64,000 bases of DNA from Rhexocercosporidium sp. MPI-PUGE-AT-0058 (GCA_020746875.1 JAGTJL010000003.1:3318064-3382063); one strand, 5' to 3'; counted from the first letter of the stretch, positions 46,787-59,460 are shown. Numbers and translations: made by a program. Notes: generated by a model from the sequence alone, not told the origin.

Positions 46787-47756
46787 TCAGGATTCTGTCC
46801 ACTCTTGAACCGTAGGCAGCCTTCTCATCCATCCGTGGATTGATTCTATTGTCACTTGTCACGAGCAAGGGAGAGAATTTAGAAAGATAGTAGTTGGGTT
46901 GAATTTTATTATGCAAAGTTTTTACGTTCAGTATATAAAGATTTATCAAACATTACTCCCAGAAGAGAAAAGACCCCGTACAATGTGTCGAGCAGGTGGC
47001 TAGAGATACTGTCCGAGTTCTTTCGAGATAGTATCCCAATTATTATGACTGCTGAGTTGATGGTTTCCGACCAGGCTCTTAGCAATTGGTTCCAATATTC
47101 GCCAAATGCTGACGATATTTGGATGTGGATATGCTTAGGAGTGGTTTAAGGTACGTATAGTCGTAATCGACAGTCGGGTAACTAAATCACACATCGGCAT
47201 AAGCAATCATTTAATGTTCCCTGGTTAGATCCATCCGCACTGTTTCTCTTCTTGATCTCCAGCCCAATGAGCAGACCAACCCCGACGCCTAGACCAGGTA
47301 CCAGACCGTCTTTCTTCTCAACGTAGCCTTCTACCCAGATTGCCCATTGCCGGGCAAACCGGAGGTCCTTTTTAAGCGCCGCTGGGGCTGTTAAAAGGGC
47401 CTCTGGATTACCGTCTGGAATATGTGTTTGTTGCTACTTGTTGTATCATACAACAAGTAGCAACAGCAGGATCATTGCCTTGATCATTACAGTATTTGAC
47501 AGAGAATTCTCACTACTTGCTTTCACAATCTGAGAAGCGGGGAGGCCTGCTGACGCTGCGTGGGAAAGACGTTAGTCCAGCGCGTGATTCTGTAAAAGAG
47601 TTTCTTCATAAGTGAAGTAGATTTCTTGTCTTAAAATGGAAAAGCAATCCCACCAAAAAACTATCTATGTGCTTTCGATATTGTATATTTGGTTGAATTT
47701 CAATATTGTAGCTATAGAGATCGATGTGGCTTTCCCATTTACTTAAATTCCTATCC
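46787..47756. other. Intergenic region with a 37-bp palindrome
   Basis: No supported gene. The palindrome at 47,429–47,465 is listed separately. Confidence 0.4.
47429..47465. repeat. Perfect 18-bp palindrome with 1-nt spacer
   Basis: The arm TGTTGCTACTTGTTGTAT is followed by a single C and then by its exact reverse complement. It lies about 290 bp beyond the stop codon of the sacsin-like gene, which is transcribed toward it. It could be a hairpin in the 3' region or a binding site. Confidence 0.7.
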
Positions 47757-50700
47757 CTAAACTGCTTCAGACGTAGGACTAGACCCCGGAACCACAGTCC
47801 AGTTACAAGAAAACTTGAGTGTGCCCTGCTGCCTATGCTTCTCAGGGTCGACGAAAATCCGGAAGTCCATGGTATCCTTACCGAGATTGAATACTCGAAA
47901 CAAAATGTATACGTTCTCTCTGGATGGGAAGAGCCCCGTGTCAGACGAATTTTGCATCTAGAACCTGAGTCAGACCGCGTGTATATAACTGAGAAATATA
48001 CAAAGTCTTACCCTATGGTATTGGCGATCGCTCATGAAGAACGGTTGCTGACAAGGCCCCGTCGTTGTCTTAACTTCAATAAAGAAGTTCCCACGTACGT
48101 TCGACCACGCAGATTCCAAATATCCACACTCAATAAGCTTCTGGACTAATTTCCCTTCAGTATCATTGTATGTGATGTCTGATGTCTCTCGTCCCGTCCA
48201 TGGCTCCAAGCCCGCGTAGTCAGGGTGGGCTCTGACGTATCGCCGCATCGTGCTTGGCCAGTTGTTCCTTGTAAAGTCTGGCAAGAGATGGGAGAGGAAC
48301 ACAAAAGCCTAGATAATACCATATTAGTCACCCTATCATGCGTACGAGGGTAGAGGTTCCTACAAAAAGCTCTCCAGCGGCTCCAATCTTGCACGTCAGC
48401 TCGAAAGGCGACCTGCACTTTATTCGACGGCTAGCGTCCTCGCCGTTAGAGTCCAATGCTGTGACGTTTAGCGAGTATGACTCTGGTAATTTTGCCGCCC
48501 TAGCTTTCGAGATAGCCATGCACAGAATACGGACGTATTCCGTGTCAGGGACGTCTACGGGATCAGAGAGGTCGGCTTCACCTATGTCGAGCTCCAGTGG
48601 GTGCGCAACGGGGCGGCTCCGACTGGATATAATGAACGGATTGCCGGACGAGTACGACAACCTAGAGCTGAAGGAAAAGTCATTGTGTTCCCTAATGTGC
48701 ACTTCTCCAGAGTTACTCGATGATGACAATGACGATGCAGGTGTGTGCTGAATGAGGGTTTCGGAGCCGGATTCAGAAGGTGAGGAGGACTCCAGAGCAT
48801 CCGGTGACAAAGAGTGTAGATTCGATGTAGGGGTACTTGGTCTCAGGTTTCTGGCCTGAAACGTGCTGTCGGCATCAATTTCCTCCTCGAAATCATCCTC
48901 GAAGTCCACGATACCGATTCCTTCCTCCTCAAGCGAGGACTCTAGAGTGAACCTATGGGCAATAAGAACGCTCTTGAGAATACTCAAGGCCGCTGGGTTG
49001 AGACAGTTCGACGGAGTTGAAGAGGAGGGTGGCGTCATGATCCAGCCAAGCAGTCGCCGTTGAAGTGCTGACAGATAAGAGATCTCCTGGGCTCTTGCGT
49101 CTCTGGGCACATAGATTCTGAGGCCGATTGGAAGATCGTCTTCAATATGCACCTTGCCACCATTCTGATCCGGGACTTCGAAGTAGTGGGATTCTCCATC
49201 TTGCGCGAGCTCCAGGGTGGTGAATATACGGTTAGCTGTCCAGAGTGAAGTATTCCTGAAGGTATCATAGAGGTTGTGGTTGGCAGACTGGATTCTCGGG
49301 CTGTCAAAGTGCTTGGCAATCCTGTTATAAATATTTTAAGTAGGGTGGTAAGCCAAGTTTGATGTAAGAGACTTACCTGTAAAGTGCATGCGCCTTCGGC
49401 GGTATTTCTTTCCGGGGGTCATGGAGAGGCATACATCCAGCTCGGCTAATGTCTGAGCCCTCCTTTACTGTGAGAGACAGATATCGCGACTCGAGCCCAG
49501 TCCACTTTAGGAAAGGCTGAAGGCGTTGAATCTCACTGAGACTTAGGTCTAACATTCTTACTTTGTCTCTGAATGCTTCCGCCCAATGCTGGCGGTCGGG
49601 GATGGCAAACTGTACCGTAGCCGAAACGAGCACCACGTTGCCTTGTGGCTGTCTGATGGGAAACACACGGGCGTCGAGGGCATCCCTGGGATCGGAGTGT
49701 CTTCCTTCGCCCACTGTTAGGAAAGAGTTCAAGGCCTCGAGTGTCTCCTTAGCCTCTGTAACACCAGTCTGCGGCGAGGTTCCAATTTTTTTCAACTTCT
49801 CGTAGACCATATTGAAAGAAAGTGTTGGAATCTTCAAGAGATTAACAAAAACTTCCTTCATGTCGCCCCACTGATCGCTGAGCATTGCTTTGCCTGGGAT
49901 TTCTGTTGAGCCAGACCAGATGCAGTCTGATAGCTTGTACCACTGTGTTTTACCGCCGACGAGCTTCCAGATCAGTGCCTCCGAGTCAAACATTTGCCTT
50001 AATGCCAAGGCAGTTCATTAGAGAGTGTTCGCCCATGATTACAAAAGCTAAAACTCACCTGAGGTCTTCCTTGTCTTCTTCTTCTTCCATAAACTGTGGA
50101 ATGTGCATATAGATCTTTCTGGTTGTCTTGGAGATTCTTTCTTGATTATGCTTCGGATCTTGTGAACAACAGTCTCGGAACGCCCGAATCTCCTCCATGA
50201 GGTCATCTAAAGTGTAGTTTCGTACACCTGCTAGATCACGGTAGAATGCTTCGAGGACGGGGTTCATGGCAATAGAAGCCGACTCAAACCGTGCCTTGAT
50301 AGGAGTGTTCCACATCATCTCGTCAGGCCCGTCCCATGTGGTTGACATCGGGATCGACCAGGCAACTGTACGTGTGGTAGGTCCGAACACTTCGTCATAG
50401 GTACAATTTCCTACCGGAATCGGTATAGCCAGAGCTTTGTCGTTGTCGAGCAATTCCCTGGCTTTGGTATTATTAAATTATCAACAATTATCCTTTCAGG
50501 GAGCTCATACCGAATTTTGCTTTTGTTCCCGTCATTGTCGGTAGCCTGTTTCCACTTAGTGTAGATCGTCTCGAACAAATCAAAAACATTCTCCGAGGCC
50601 GAAGAACCCGCAATAGCTTTTAAAACTTCCAGGTAGAAATAGACATTGTCGTCTACCGTAACTCCAAAATGGTCTTTCAAAAACATCCACATCGATAAAT

Positions 50701-53330
50701 GGCTGTCTTTTAAAGGTACATCAAATGCTAAGAAAGGTAAGCAATCAAACTCTTCGTATTGAGCACAGAGGTTTTCGAGTTTCGGGAGTGGCAAGATTGT
50801 CTTGTAAACCTCTGTCGATTCACCATTCCGACAAACCACCTCAGTTTCCTTTATGGTCTTAAGAATGTCCTTGCTTGCCGTGATGGCGTTCTCCTCATCT
50901 ATCCAGCAGTATTGAAGAAGACCAACAAGTTTCTGTGCCTTATTTTGTCGAACGTAATGGCAAGCCGGTGTCAAGGATACAGTTGCACCAAATGCAAATG
51001 AAGAGCGCTTTGTAAGGCGCAGTCGGCGCCGAATTCCCATGCAAGAGTGAAGAAACTCGATCCAAGTCAGAGAGTGGCCCTTCGCGGAGCCGCAATAGGA
51101 GGAAGCAGCAAACATGTCGTGAAGAAATAGTGCTAGCTTTTTACCCTTGTCGTCTTCAGCATCTTGTCCGATGAGCTCCTTGGGGCCGTAGGGTTGAGAA
51201 TCAATGAAGTATACGTCGTCTGTCTGTGGCCTGTGGATATACTTGTCATTGGCGACGTGAAAATATATATGGGAGTATGCTGAGGGTTTTATCTCCTTTA
51301 CATGCGTCAGATACAGGAATTCTACATGCATCTTGACCTTCGCAGCACTTAAGGAAGCTGACGATGTATGCCTCTGCCGGATGAGTGACTTGATCTCCTC
51401 TTCCGAAGCCTCCGTTGCTCCGAGGGATGTGAAGAGCTTCATTCTGTTCGCAGAATTGAGTGTGTCGGCGTTGAGCAGATGAAGACCCAAGTCGGTGGGA
51501 ATCTTGATCCCGTTTGAGGCTGGAAAGTGGAGATGAGGGACTGTCGAGCGGGCAGAGAGCCACTCCCCCCAACTGGCAGCATCTCAAGCTGTTTGACTTC
51601 ATTTTGGCAATCCACCCAGTCCCTATTCCAGCACATGAGGAGAGCCTTTGCCAGGCGGTCGTGCCAGTCCTTGTCGGTCGTCGATGACTTGACCTTTGAT
51701 CCTGATCGTGCCAAATCTGCTCGAAGTCTGGCTACCCTCTGAGTCATAGCGACAAAGTTGAGGTTGCACTGGGTCAGTTTGTCTAGATCGGATTCCTCGT
51801 ATTTCTTGGACAGGTAAACCTTGGGCCAAATGTCTTCCAGAAGTGGATCGCCATTCTTGTCTAGGTCCATCGGTAGGAATCTATAGGAGTTTTTGATGAG
51901 TCGTAGTGGACTGTCGTCGAAGGGAACAATGACTGGGATCTCCTGGATCTTAGAAATAATTTTTTGAACTAGCTCCTTCCAGAAACCATCCCAAGGATAG
52001 ACTGTCAGCTGAGGAAGGAACCTCATCCAAGTATATCGAAGATCTTCGTGGTGACAGAATTCCCCCACAGCCTTGGCGAATGTGTCCACAATGCCGCCCA
52101 CCAGATCAATGTTCCTCTGGGATGTCACCACAATATCTTGCCGGTTTGCTTGAGTGACCCAGTCGGCTTGGATCAAGAACTATTCCATGAGATGTTAGTT
52201 AGGCAAGTCTTGGCTGTCAAGTTTAGGCGTGGGGACACTTACATCAAAGCCCTCTTTCCGAACGGGCAAGAATGCATAGATATGTTGCTTCTCAAGAATT
52301 GGGATAGAATCTGGGGTCAGAGGGAAGGCAAGTGCGACCTCTGACTTCGAATAAGCTCGTTCAGCTTGCTCTGTCTCAGAGTAATCCCTATTGTCATTCT
52401 GAGCCAGATTTGTCGCAATGTGCCTAGTGACATGGTAGTCTTTGGTTTTCACTTCGTCATCAACCGAGTACCCTGTTGTCTTTTTGGTGAGCCGAGAACG
52501 TTGATCAGAGATCGGAGAAATTGAGTAGGTGGTCTCCTTTTCAAGCTCTTCAACTTCGTCATATAGCGATACCACAACACGGCCAATGTTCTTGAGAAAC
52601 AGAAGCATTGTTACTTGTAGGTCCTCAAACTGCTGCAGAATTATCTGCGGTGGGTCATCTCCATCGCTATCGTAGAGATGAAGCGTGATTCGAGTCGTCG
52701 TGTCGCAAGGCAGTGATTCTGTGGATTCCTGCCATATGGGCGAGATCATGCCTAAGCCTGGCTCGCCTGGCTGGTGTTCAAAGCAGAAGGAAAAGTCGCC
52801 GGACTGGATGTCGATTCTCGATGCGACCATGAACACCGACTTGAATCCGATACCCTTCTCCCCAATGTACCCCTGAGCTCCCTTCTTAGAACTTTTACCA
52901 ATGCTGCAGATCGCGTAAAGGTTCTCAGGAGTAAAGCCATCCTCGTTACAATCTACCACTATGCGATTTTGGTAAATTGAAAATTGTATGAATGGCACCT
53001 CGCCCGAAGCCTTGCAGCGAGAGTAATGGTTATCATCTGCGTTCTGTAGAAGCTCGAAGACAAAGCGAGCTTTGCTAGTATAGAGGTTCTTGGCTAACCT
53101 GGGAGCTATTGTCAATTTTCACAAGCCGACTAGCGTTTTCATATGTGGTTGCCTTACGTGATCACGGAAGAGCTGATGAGTTGATCTTTCTTCCACATGC
53201 TCTTGAGAACAACCTCCCGGGCTCTCTCAGACATCTCCGCAAAGATGTCGGCAGAAATGTGTCCATGGTCCTCTGCCATTTTTTCGACGAGCGCTCGGGC
53301 TGCGGCCCGGCCGGTGAGTCCGAATGCCAT
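47757..53330 (-). CDS. Sacsin/NO VEIN-like GHKL ATPase with DUF3883 C-terminus
   Basis: Eight exons: 53,330–53,158; 53,098–52,243; 52,179–50,511; 50,457–50,059; 49,997–49,377; 49,321–48,364; 48,308–48,012; 47,957–47,757. All introns are GT–AG, 53–63 nt, and phases agree at every junction if one base is restored in exon 3, giving about 1,724 aa. The N-terminal HSP90-type ATPase fold shows FELLQNADDN (Asn 77 in the N-box), DCNEDGF (about 107) and GEKGIGFKSVF (about 137), as in sacsin-type proteins. The last two exons form DUF3883, with FFIEVKTTTG at about 1634–1643, a nuclease-like core motif. Fungal members are about this length; their role is not established, though nucleic-acid or chaperone-linked functions are suspected. 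Odd point: the run of six Cs at 51,565–51,570 (G on the coding strand) is one base short, shifting the frame between LEMLPVG and GEWLSAR. Either a true lesion or a homopolymer error. Confidence 0.85.
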
Positions 53331-54313
53331 CGAGGCGTTCGTTCAGCGACGTGTTAGCTAATACCAGGGCAAAAATGAATTCAAAGAAATTGGGTTTGTG
53401 ACAAAGACTGAGGGTCGCTGTGGGCTCAGAAATATGGCTAAAGATGGCAGGCAGTCTATATCACGGAAGAGAATGTGTAATCATTCTTCTGCGTTGGCTT
53501 GGAAGGACGGCTCTATAAATCTAGCGCCGCCGTCTGATGAAAGATTCACGGTCGCAAGTGTGCATATCTTCATGATTGGGGTATCCGGATCATGAGCGAG
53601 TGAGACGGGAGTGCCAATGGTTTCAAACCCAGATCAGACGGCTCTGAAACGTGGGGGAGGAGGTGATATCAGATACTGTACGGTAGGATCACATATGTAG
53701 TGAATGACCCCTGGCGGCGCAACCCTGCCACCCCTTAAGGCTGACGTGCAGCCCGAAAACAAGCAATCCCCCAGCGGTCAGGGGTATGAAACACCGAATG
53801 GGAAAACTACAGCATCGATTCTCGTAACAATACCCTATGAAGGCGGCTCATGACCCATATATGCGATGACAATGACAGATTGAGCACATCCTCAATACGG
53901 TTTATTGTCCCAAAAATGAATGACGCCGAACGATATGCTGAAAATTGGAGTTTCAGAAAACAGCGATCATGCTATTACAGACTTCTCCTTGCCTGTTCTC
54001 GTCGTCAGCCTTGCGCTCGACTTTCATGTCTTCTCATCAATTCCGCGCGTTTCGTTTCCCTTTGCAATGACTGTTCCCTCTATATGACATCTGTGACAGA
54101 GAGACCGCGATATACTTATATCCTACTCCTGCTAGACAAGCAACAATTCCTATGCACTTCCCAAATCTCCCAGAATTGAATCAACGGCGTCAACAGTATA
54201 CAATTGAATCTGTCACTATGGAAGCACGACAGATTGAGATTTGGAGCTTGGACGTTGACTCCAATCTGTACTAGTGCTTTTGAACCGGCTTATTCACATT
54301 GCTACTTCTACTA
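53331..54313. other. Promoter side of the ATPase gene / intergenic
   Basis: Balanced composition, short chance frames only. Probably the promoter of the − strand ATPase gene at its left end. Confidence 0.4.
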
Positions 54314-55928
54314 TCCCCCCCACCCCCCGGTTATATTTTAAAAAGTGGGCTGGAAACCTCTAGAATTGTTAGCTCACCGCTCTCCTTTTAAGCTCACCGC
54401 CTCCAAATGTAGAATAATGTAAAGATCATAAGAAGTACATGAAAATCAGTGTATTTCCTAATATTTTGTAGGTCCTCCTCGTGCAGTTATCACAGCCTGA
54501 CATCTCCTCCACCAAGAATCAAGAAGCGTTTCAATGTACGAATCAGGGACCGCATTCCAAGCCTCCCATATGATTTTTTGAAGCTCTGGAAGAGGTACTT
54601 TCGAGGCGTCGTAGTATGCGGCGTAATAATGAGCTTGAATCCAATTCTTCATCCAATTCCATACGTGCTCGATAAGGTTAAGGTCCGGAGAGTATCGAGG
54701 AAACTTGATATACGGTATTCCACGCCTATAAAGGTTCTTGTAGGTCTGCTGGGATCGATGGCATGCTGCGTTGTCTTGCATCTAAATAAGGCTATGATTT
54801 TGACGGTGGATTTGTATAAACATCTCGATATTGCTCAAAATCAAAGCGTTGTATTTCGTTGAGTTCATCGATCCCCATTCCTTTTCCTAAAAGACAGCTG
54901 GCCTTTTCTTTCCTAAAGCAATCGTACCGTGAAACATCTAAGTAGGCCGTTTGCTATATTTGTGTTATAAACAGTCTGCGTGGTATCGATCAGAGCCGTC
55001 GACTTTATAAGAAACGTATGATTGTGTATACGCTCCTCCAAAAGCCCAAACCTCGTCCGAAAAGATCTGTGAAAGTAGTCGTTCTCGAGACCATTTAATT
55101 GCCTCATTAGCAAAATCGAGACGCTCTTGCCAAACCTTAGGATCGTCTGAAAACCCCTTCTTTTTAGAAACTCTTCGGCCATAACCTACGAGCTTAAATG
55201 CCGTACGAACTGCCTTAGCAGAATGTCCTTGGAGTTCGAGTTCTGGTGCGATGTAAGGTATATGTTTGTATACGACTCGTCGATGAGAAGGTGAAGCCGT
55301 AAGCCATTTCTTTAATTGTTGTCGTTTTGACGTATTAATCGTAGGTTTATAAGGGCCGCAACGAGTCTTTTAAGGAGTTGATTTATTTTCTTTAACATGT
55401 TGAATCTGCCTCAAAGTATAACCAAGCTTTAAATGAATTTCTGCTAGTATATGACCGAAAAAAAGAGCTGTTTTAATACGAATACAGTCTAATCGAGTCG
55501 TTAAAGGTGTATATACTCGTCGTGGAGTTCTAACTTAAGTGGAAATCCGAGATTCATGCCGAGAACCATTTTAAGAGTCCTACGTACGTGTAAAGGCTTG
55601 AGAAGTCGGTACAGAGGTTTGCGAATCAGGAATCTCGTAAATAACGCGTGTAGGCGTCTACGGCGTATAAAGAAGGCTTTGAATATGCATTATATTGTCT
55701 ACGGAGTAATAATATTGTTGTAAAAGCGTTAAATTAAGTTGTTTATTACGTTTAAAGATAACTTCACTTTTCTGCCGGCAGAGAGTATCACGTGAGTATA
55801 ACGTACGTATTTCTAGAGGATTCTATAATGATTTAATTGGCTACAAAGCCCTGTTCTACCCCCTGGTGCAGCCCCTCCTAATTCCCCTGCAAAATCGACA
55901 CATTTAACATTTAACCGGGGGGGGGGGG
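54314..55928 (-). mobile_element. Tc1-like DNA transposon with C-rich ends (about 1.6 kb)
   Basis: The ends are poly-C rich and inverted: CCCACCCCCCGGTTATATTT near 54,320 and, as reverse complement, CCCCCCCCCCGGTTAAATGT ending at 55,928. Both are flanked by TA (54,312–54,313 and 55,929–55,930), the Tc1/mariner target. The inside encodes a Tc1-type transposase on the − strand. Confidence 0.75.
54458..55520 (-). pseudogene. Tc1-type DDE transposase, disrupted
   Basis: Reading leftward: ILAEIHLKLGYTLRQIQHV (helix-turn-helix part), WLTASPSHRRVVYKHIPYIAPEL, then the catalytic core. The first Asp is in FSDEVWAFGGAYTQSYVS (about 55,060), the second in MQDNAACHRS (54,781 down) and the Glu in RYSPDLNLIEHVWNWMK. 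Thirty-four residues separate the second Asp and the Glu, so it is DD34E. In-frame TAA/TAG codons (at least three) and frame breaks inactivate it. The C-terminal 107 codons (54,458–54,781) remain open. Confidence 0.78.
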
Positions 55929-57040
55929 TAGTAGACACAGACTTTGTGCTATATCTAAAACAGTCTGTGTAGCTTAGCTATCAGGTTACCGGAGAAGATC
56001 AAGGGGAAATGGAAGTAGTGTCAAAGCTCATACTCCGACCACCTCTTTCCCTGATTCACAAGACATGTGAAATATCGAAATATAGGAAACGGGGGAATCT
56101 TACACAATCTCAATTATCCTGCCAGATATATTCACTAATTGGATCGGACCTAAGGCAATATTTCCAATGAAATCGATGAAAAAAGCTCACAAATAGCTTA
56201 TGGGTCAGCAGAACAGATGATAGGAGGAAGAAGCAGAATCGTACCTATATTTGGGCTCTCGGACCTCGAATACGGGGATCTCGGTTCGTCCAACCTCATT
56301 TGCGGCCTATGATTTCGGGTGCGAGAAAGGACAAGGATGCTGTGGGCAGGTGTGGCCTCTTGTGCGAGGTCCAAAGTTTCACTTTCTCTGGAATGCGCTA
56401 GACTAGCCCGGCAGTAACGGACTTAACGATGGTATCTGCCGGGTTTAAGGTTTTATTGATTGACCTCGCATTCGCTTAGCATGCGAGTGCGCCCCTCTTT
56501 GAAATTCAGGTCCGCTTCGATCAATCAAATCACCTCAAATTTTATCATTGAAACCAACGTTTCTGATAATCTCATAATGCGGTTGAAACAACTCTCCGAG
56601 TACCGAGATCGAAATCTTTTGTATCGAGGATTTGTTGTTGGCTTGAAGCCAACCAATCAGCCTCAGCCATTCGGAGGCACAAGGACTCCCGGGGCTTCAT
56701 CAATAAAGGGACAATCAGAAAGTTTACCATTGGATCGGAGGAAACTCCCCAGCGTCTACATCCTTTATTCTCATCTATTCTGATCATTCTTTTTCTCAAG
56801 AATATTTTTTTTCAATTTATAATGGTTTAAAGGTGAACATTTACGAGTTTTTCCAAGTCTAATTAAGTGAAGTCCTGACAGTCATGCTTCAACCTGAACT
56901 AAAGTTTCAATATAAACAAATAAAAGAAATTCGCATTGGCAATAATTATCACCTAGAACAAGCCCATGACGATCATTATGACGACAAGCCCGGTCAACCT
57001 CAAAATCTGAGATCTCCCCTCAAAGTACAGTAAGTCAAAA
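55929..57040. other. Intergenic region
   Basis: No supported gene. A frame at 56,460–56,783 has no domain. A tRNA-Ala-like anticodon arm near 56,470–56,492 is discussed among the rejected items. Confidence 0.4.
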
Positions 57041-58176
57041 TTACTTGGTAAACACCTTTCCCGATTCAATAACCTCAAAAGCCCTCATCGTATGATCAAC
57101 AACCTTCTTCATCCAACCTTCAGCTCTCAACTTCACGTCCTGTTGAGGCATCGCAACCATTTCATTATTATAATTCCCACGATACGCACCACCACCAATA
57201 ATCCCATCAGAAGACTCTGCAATTTCCAACCCATCTTTCGTTCCTTTTCCCTTCGTCTCGCTCGCTTCTCGAGCCGGATATCTAGATGACGCATTAAACA
57301 ATGTTCTCTGCCCATTCTCTTCCATAGGAACACTGATAGGAAGCATTCTCAACAGTGGTTTCACATATGAAAACAAAGTTCGAACGAACAGCGCGGCGTC
57401 AGGATCAGCGGGTCCTGCATGAACGACCAAGCCGGGGTAATAATGCACAAGTGAGAGCTTTCCGGAGTATTGAGCTGCCAGATGTTCCATGAAGAATGTC
57501 TTGAAATATGCTGCGTGAGAACCAGAACTCATGAATCCGTAATTCTTAGGACTGCGAAGTGAGAGGTCTTCTGGTATGAGTTTTGCATCACGTCCTGGTC
57601 CGAACACTGAGATGATGTGTGCTGGTAGGGTAGAAGAAAGTAGGAGAGGGAGGAGTTGAGTGATGAATCGCATTCGAGAGTAGTAGAGTTGGGACATGAA
57701 GGTGTCTAGTCCTTCCTTGGTTTCTGGACACCCATCAGCGCTGAGAAGTTGCTCTTGACTAGGAAACCTACCAATCGTGGAGCCCCGGGTTTGAAGATGC
57801 AGTGGGACATGCAGAGGATATCTATCCTCGCCACCTCCCCAGCTTTCTGAGCTTCTCTTCTCTCAACCTCCATCAACTCTTCACAAGCAACATCGACATC
57901 CCTCAAAAGAGCAAGATCATTTGCTTTTATGAGTATGAAAGTTCCTTTTGGACATAATTGGCGACATTCCGACAAGATATCTTCACCGACTTTAGGATTG
58001 CGAGCAACGAGGTAGACACGGAGAGATTTTGTTGACTTTGAAGTTCCATGGGTTTTCGCGAGTGCTTTGATGGTATTGAGACCGATACCTGAGGTGCCCC
58101 CTACGAAGACTGCTACGAGTGCATTGGAAGTAACTAGAGATTTGTTTGCGGCATGAACAGCTGTGAGGGCGACCAT
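57041..58176 (-). CDS. Short-chain dehydrogenase/reductase
   Basis: Exon 1 is 58,176–57,772 (starts MVALTAVHAANKSLV), then a 56-nt in-phase intron (GTAGGT…CCAAG, 57,771–57,716), then exon 2 57,715–57,041; 359 aa in all. A nucleotide-binding site is present as VFVGGTSGIG (residues 24–32), followed by RVYLVARNP and ARIDILCMSH. Exon 2 opens EGLDTFMSQLYYSRMRF, where the active-site Tyr is expected; the family to which this belongs often has YYSR-type sequences instead of the classical YxxxK. It then reads HIISVFGPGRDAKLIPEDL and a substrate-region C-terminus. Such genes are common in fungal secondary metabolism but there is no cluster here. A start further upstream at 58,254 is open but adds no family residues. 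The intron could also use an acceptor nine bases earlier, out of phase. Confidence 0.78.
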
Positions 58177-58740
58177 GTTTGCGGGATATTGATGTGTGCC
58201 TTGCTTATGGTAATACCTGAGAACAAATAGCAACGAAAAAGGTGGTACTCCCAAATATAGATACAGAACTCGCTAGATTCTGAAGATATCAGAACGTTTC
58301 TTTTCTTTATAAGTAAGTATAGTTACTTTAATTTAATTTAATTAATTCCCACCCTGCGATTATCAGATCTATGCTAGTCTAGTGATATTCCTAGTTCGGC
58401 TATCCTCACCTGTTTACCTATAATACCTAAGAGACCGTATACATAAGAGATCCCCCCCTGGGTTCTACTACCAGTCTTCATAACTATTGAGCCCTCCTAG
58501 GTCATATGATAGTGTTCCTAACAAGTGGCGCCAAAAGTTCCCATCCCACCCTCCCCCAAATCTAAGAGTAAAAACAGGGTTAGGTCTAGAAACACTAGGG
58601 GCCTTATAATTAAAAATATGAATTTTATAAAATATAATAATTTTAAATATATTAAGATTTTAAATTCATTAAAAAATTAATATAATAATATTACTTAATA
58701 ATTATTTATTAATAAAAAAACACTTTTAATATTTAATAAT
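58177..58740. other. Boundary to the right AT-rich block
   Basis: Normal composition to about 58,600, then an abrupt change to AT-rich sequence. No gene. Confidence 0.4.
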
Positions 58741-59155
58741 AGGTATTCTGTCATTTATTATATAAGAAGCCGGCAAAATATTCGATGACAGGTATTCTGT
58801 CATTTATTATATAATTATTTTTACTTAAGAAGCCTGTAAAATATTCGATAATAAGTATTTTATTATATTATTTAAGAAACTCGTAAAATATTTAATAATA
58901 GGTATTTTATTATATTATTTAAAAAGCTCGTAAAATATTTAATGATAAGTATTTTATAATTTTATTTAAGAAGCCCGTAAAATATTTAATAATAAGTATT
59001 TTATTATTTAATATATAATTGTTTTTACTTAAAAAGCCCGCAAAATATTTAATAATAGGTATTTTATTATTTATTTAAGAAACTCGTAAAATATTTAATA
59101 ATAAGTATTTTATTATTTTATTTAAAAAGCCCGTAAAATATTTTACCTTTTATAT
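58738..59155. repeat. Minisatellite, eight units of about 46–63 bp
   Basis: Units of the form (A/G)GTATT(C/T)T(A/G)T(C/T)ATT…TTAAGAA(A/G)C(C/T)CGTAAAATATT repeat eight times. Most are 46–47 bp; two carry an extra TATAATT(A/G)TTTTTACTTAA segment (63 bp). Most differences are transitions, and the leftmost units keep more G/C than those to the right. Confidence 0.85.
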
Positions 59156-59460
59156 AACGATAGTGTTTTAATAAAATATTAAAACTCGAGTGCTGTGATT
59201 AGCTTAAGCGCTGCTAATTAAGGCGGTTTTCGGTAAGAAATTATTTAATAAAACATTAATTTACTTATTTTATTATTTTCGTTTTAAATTCGACTCTTTT
59301 TATATATAAATATAATGTTTTTATATAATTTAATATATTAAATAATTATATATTATATTTATAAGTTTTATATTATTCTTGGGCGCTTAAGTTAAGAGCG
59401 TTACTTAAGAGTGAGTTTGCGTAAGCTTAATATTATAACGATTATTAAGACGGAGCCTAT

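Noticed and set aside
47724..48149. 141-codon + strand frame
   Set aside because: Antisense shadow of the last exons of the ATPase gene, whose phases and domain match are decisive.
48338..48751. 137-codon + strand frame
   Set aside because: Antisense shadow of exon 6 of the ATPase gene.
51540..51600. Extra intron in exon 3 of the ATPase gene instead of a frameshift
   Set aside because: No GT–AG pair of workable length restores the frame while keeping the conserved residues on both sides; one added base does.
54449..54862. 137-codon + strand frame
   Set aside because: Antisense to the Tc1 transposase, which has a clear DD34E core.
56455..56515. tRNA-Ala(AGC)-like anticodon arm (TTCGC TTAGCAT GCGAG)
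   Set aside because: The stem-loop fits, but no D-arm, T-arm with GTTCRA-type box, or 7-bp acceptor stem can be built around it. At most a tRNA fragment.
56460..56783. 107-codon + strand frame
   Set aside because: No domain, no splice context and no recognisable start; overlaps the tRNA-like stem.
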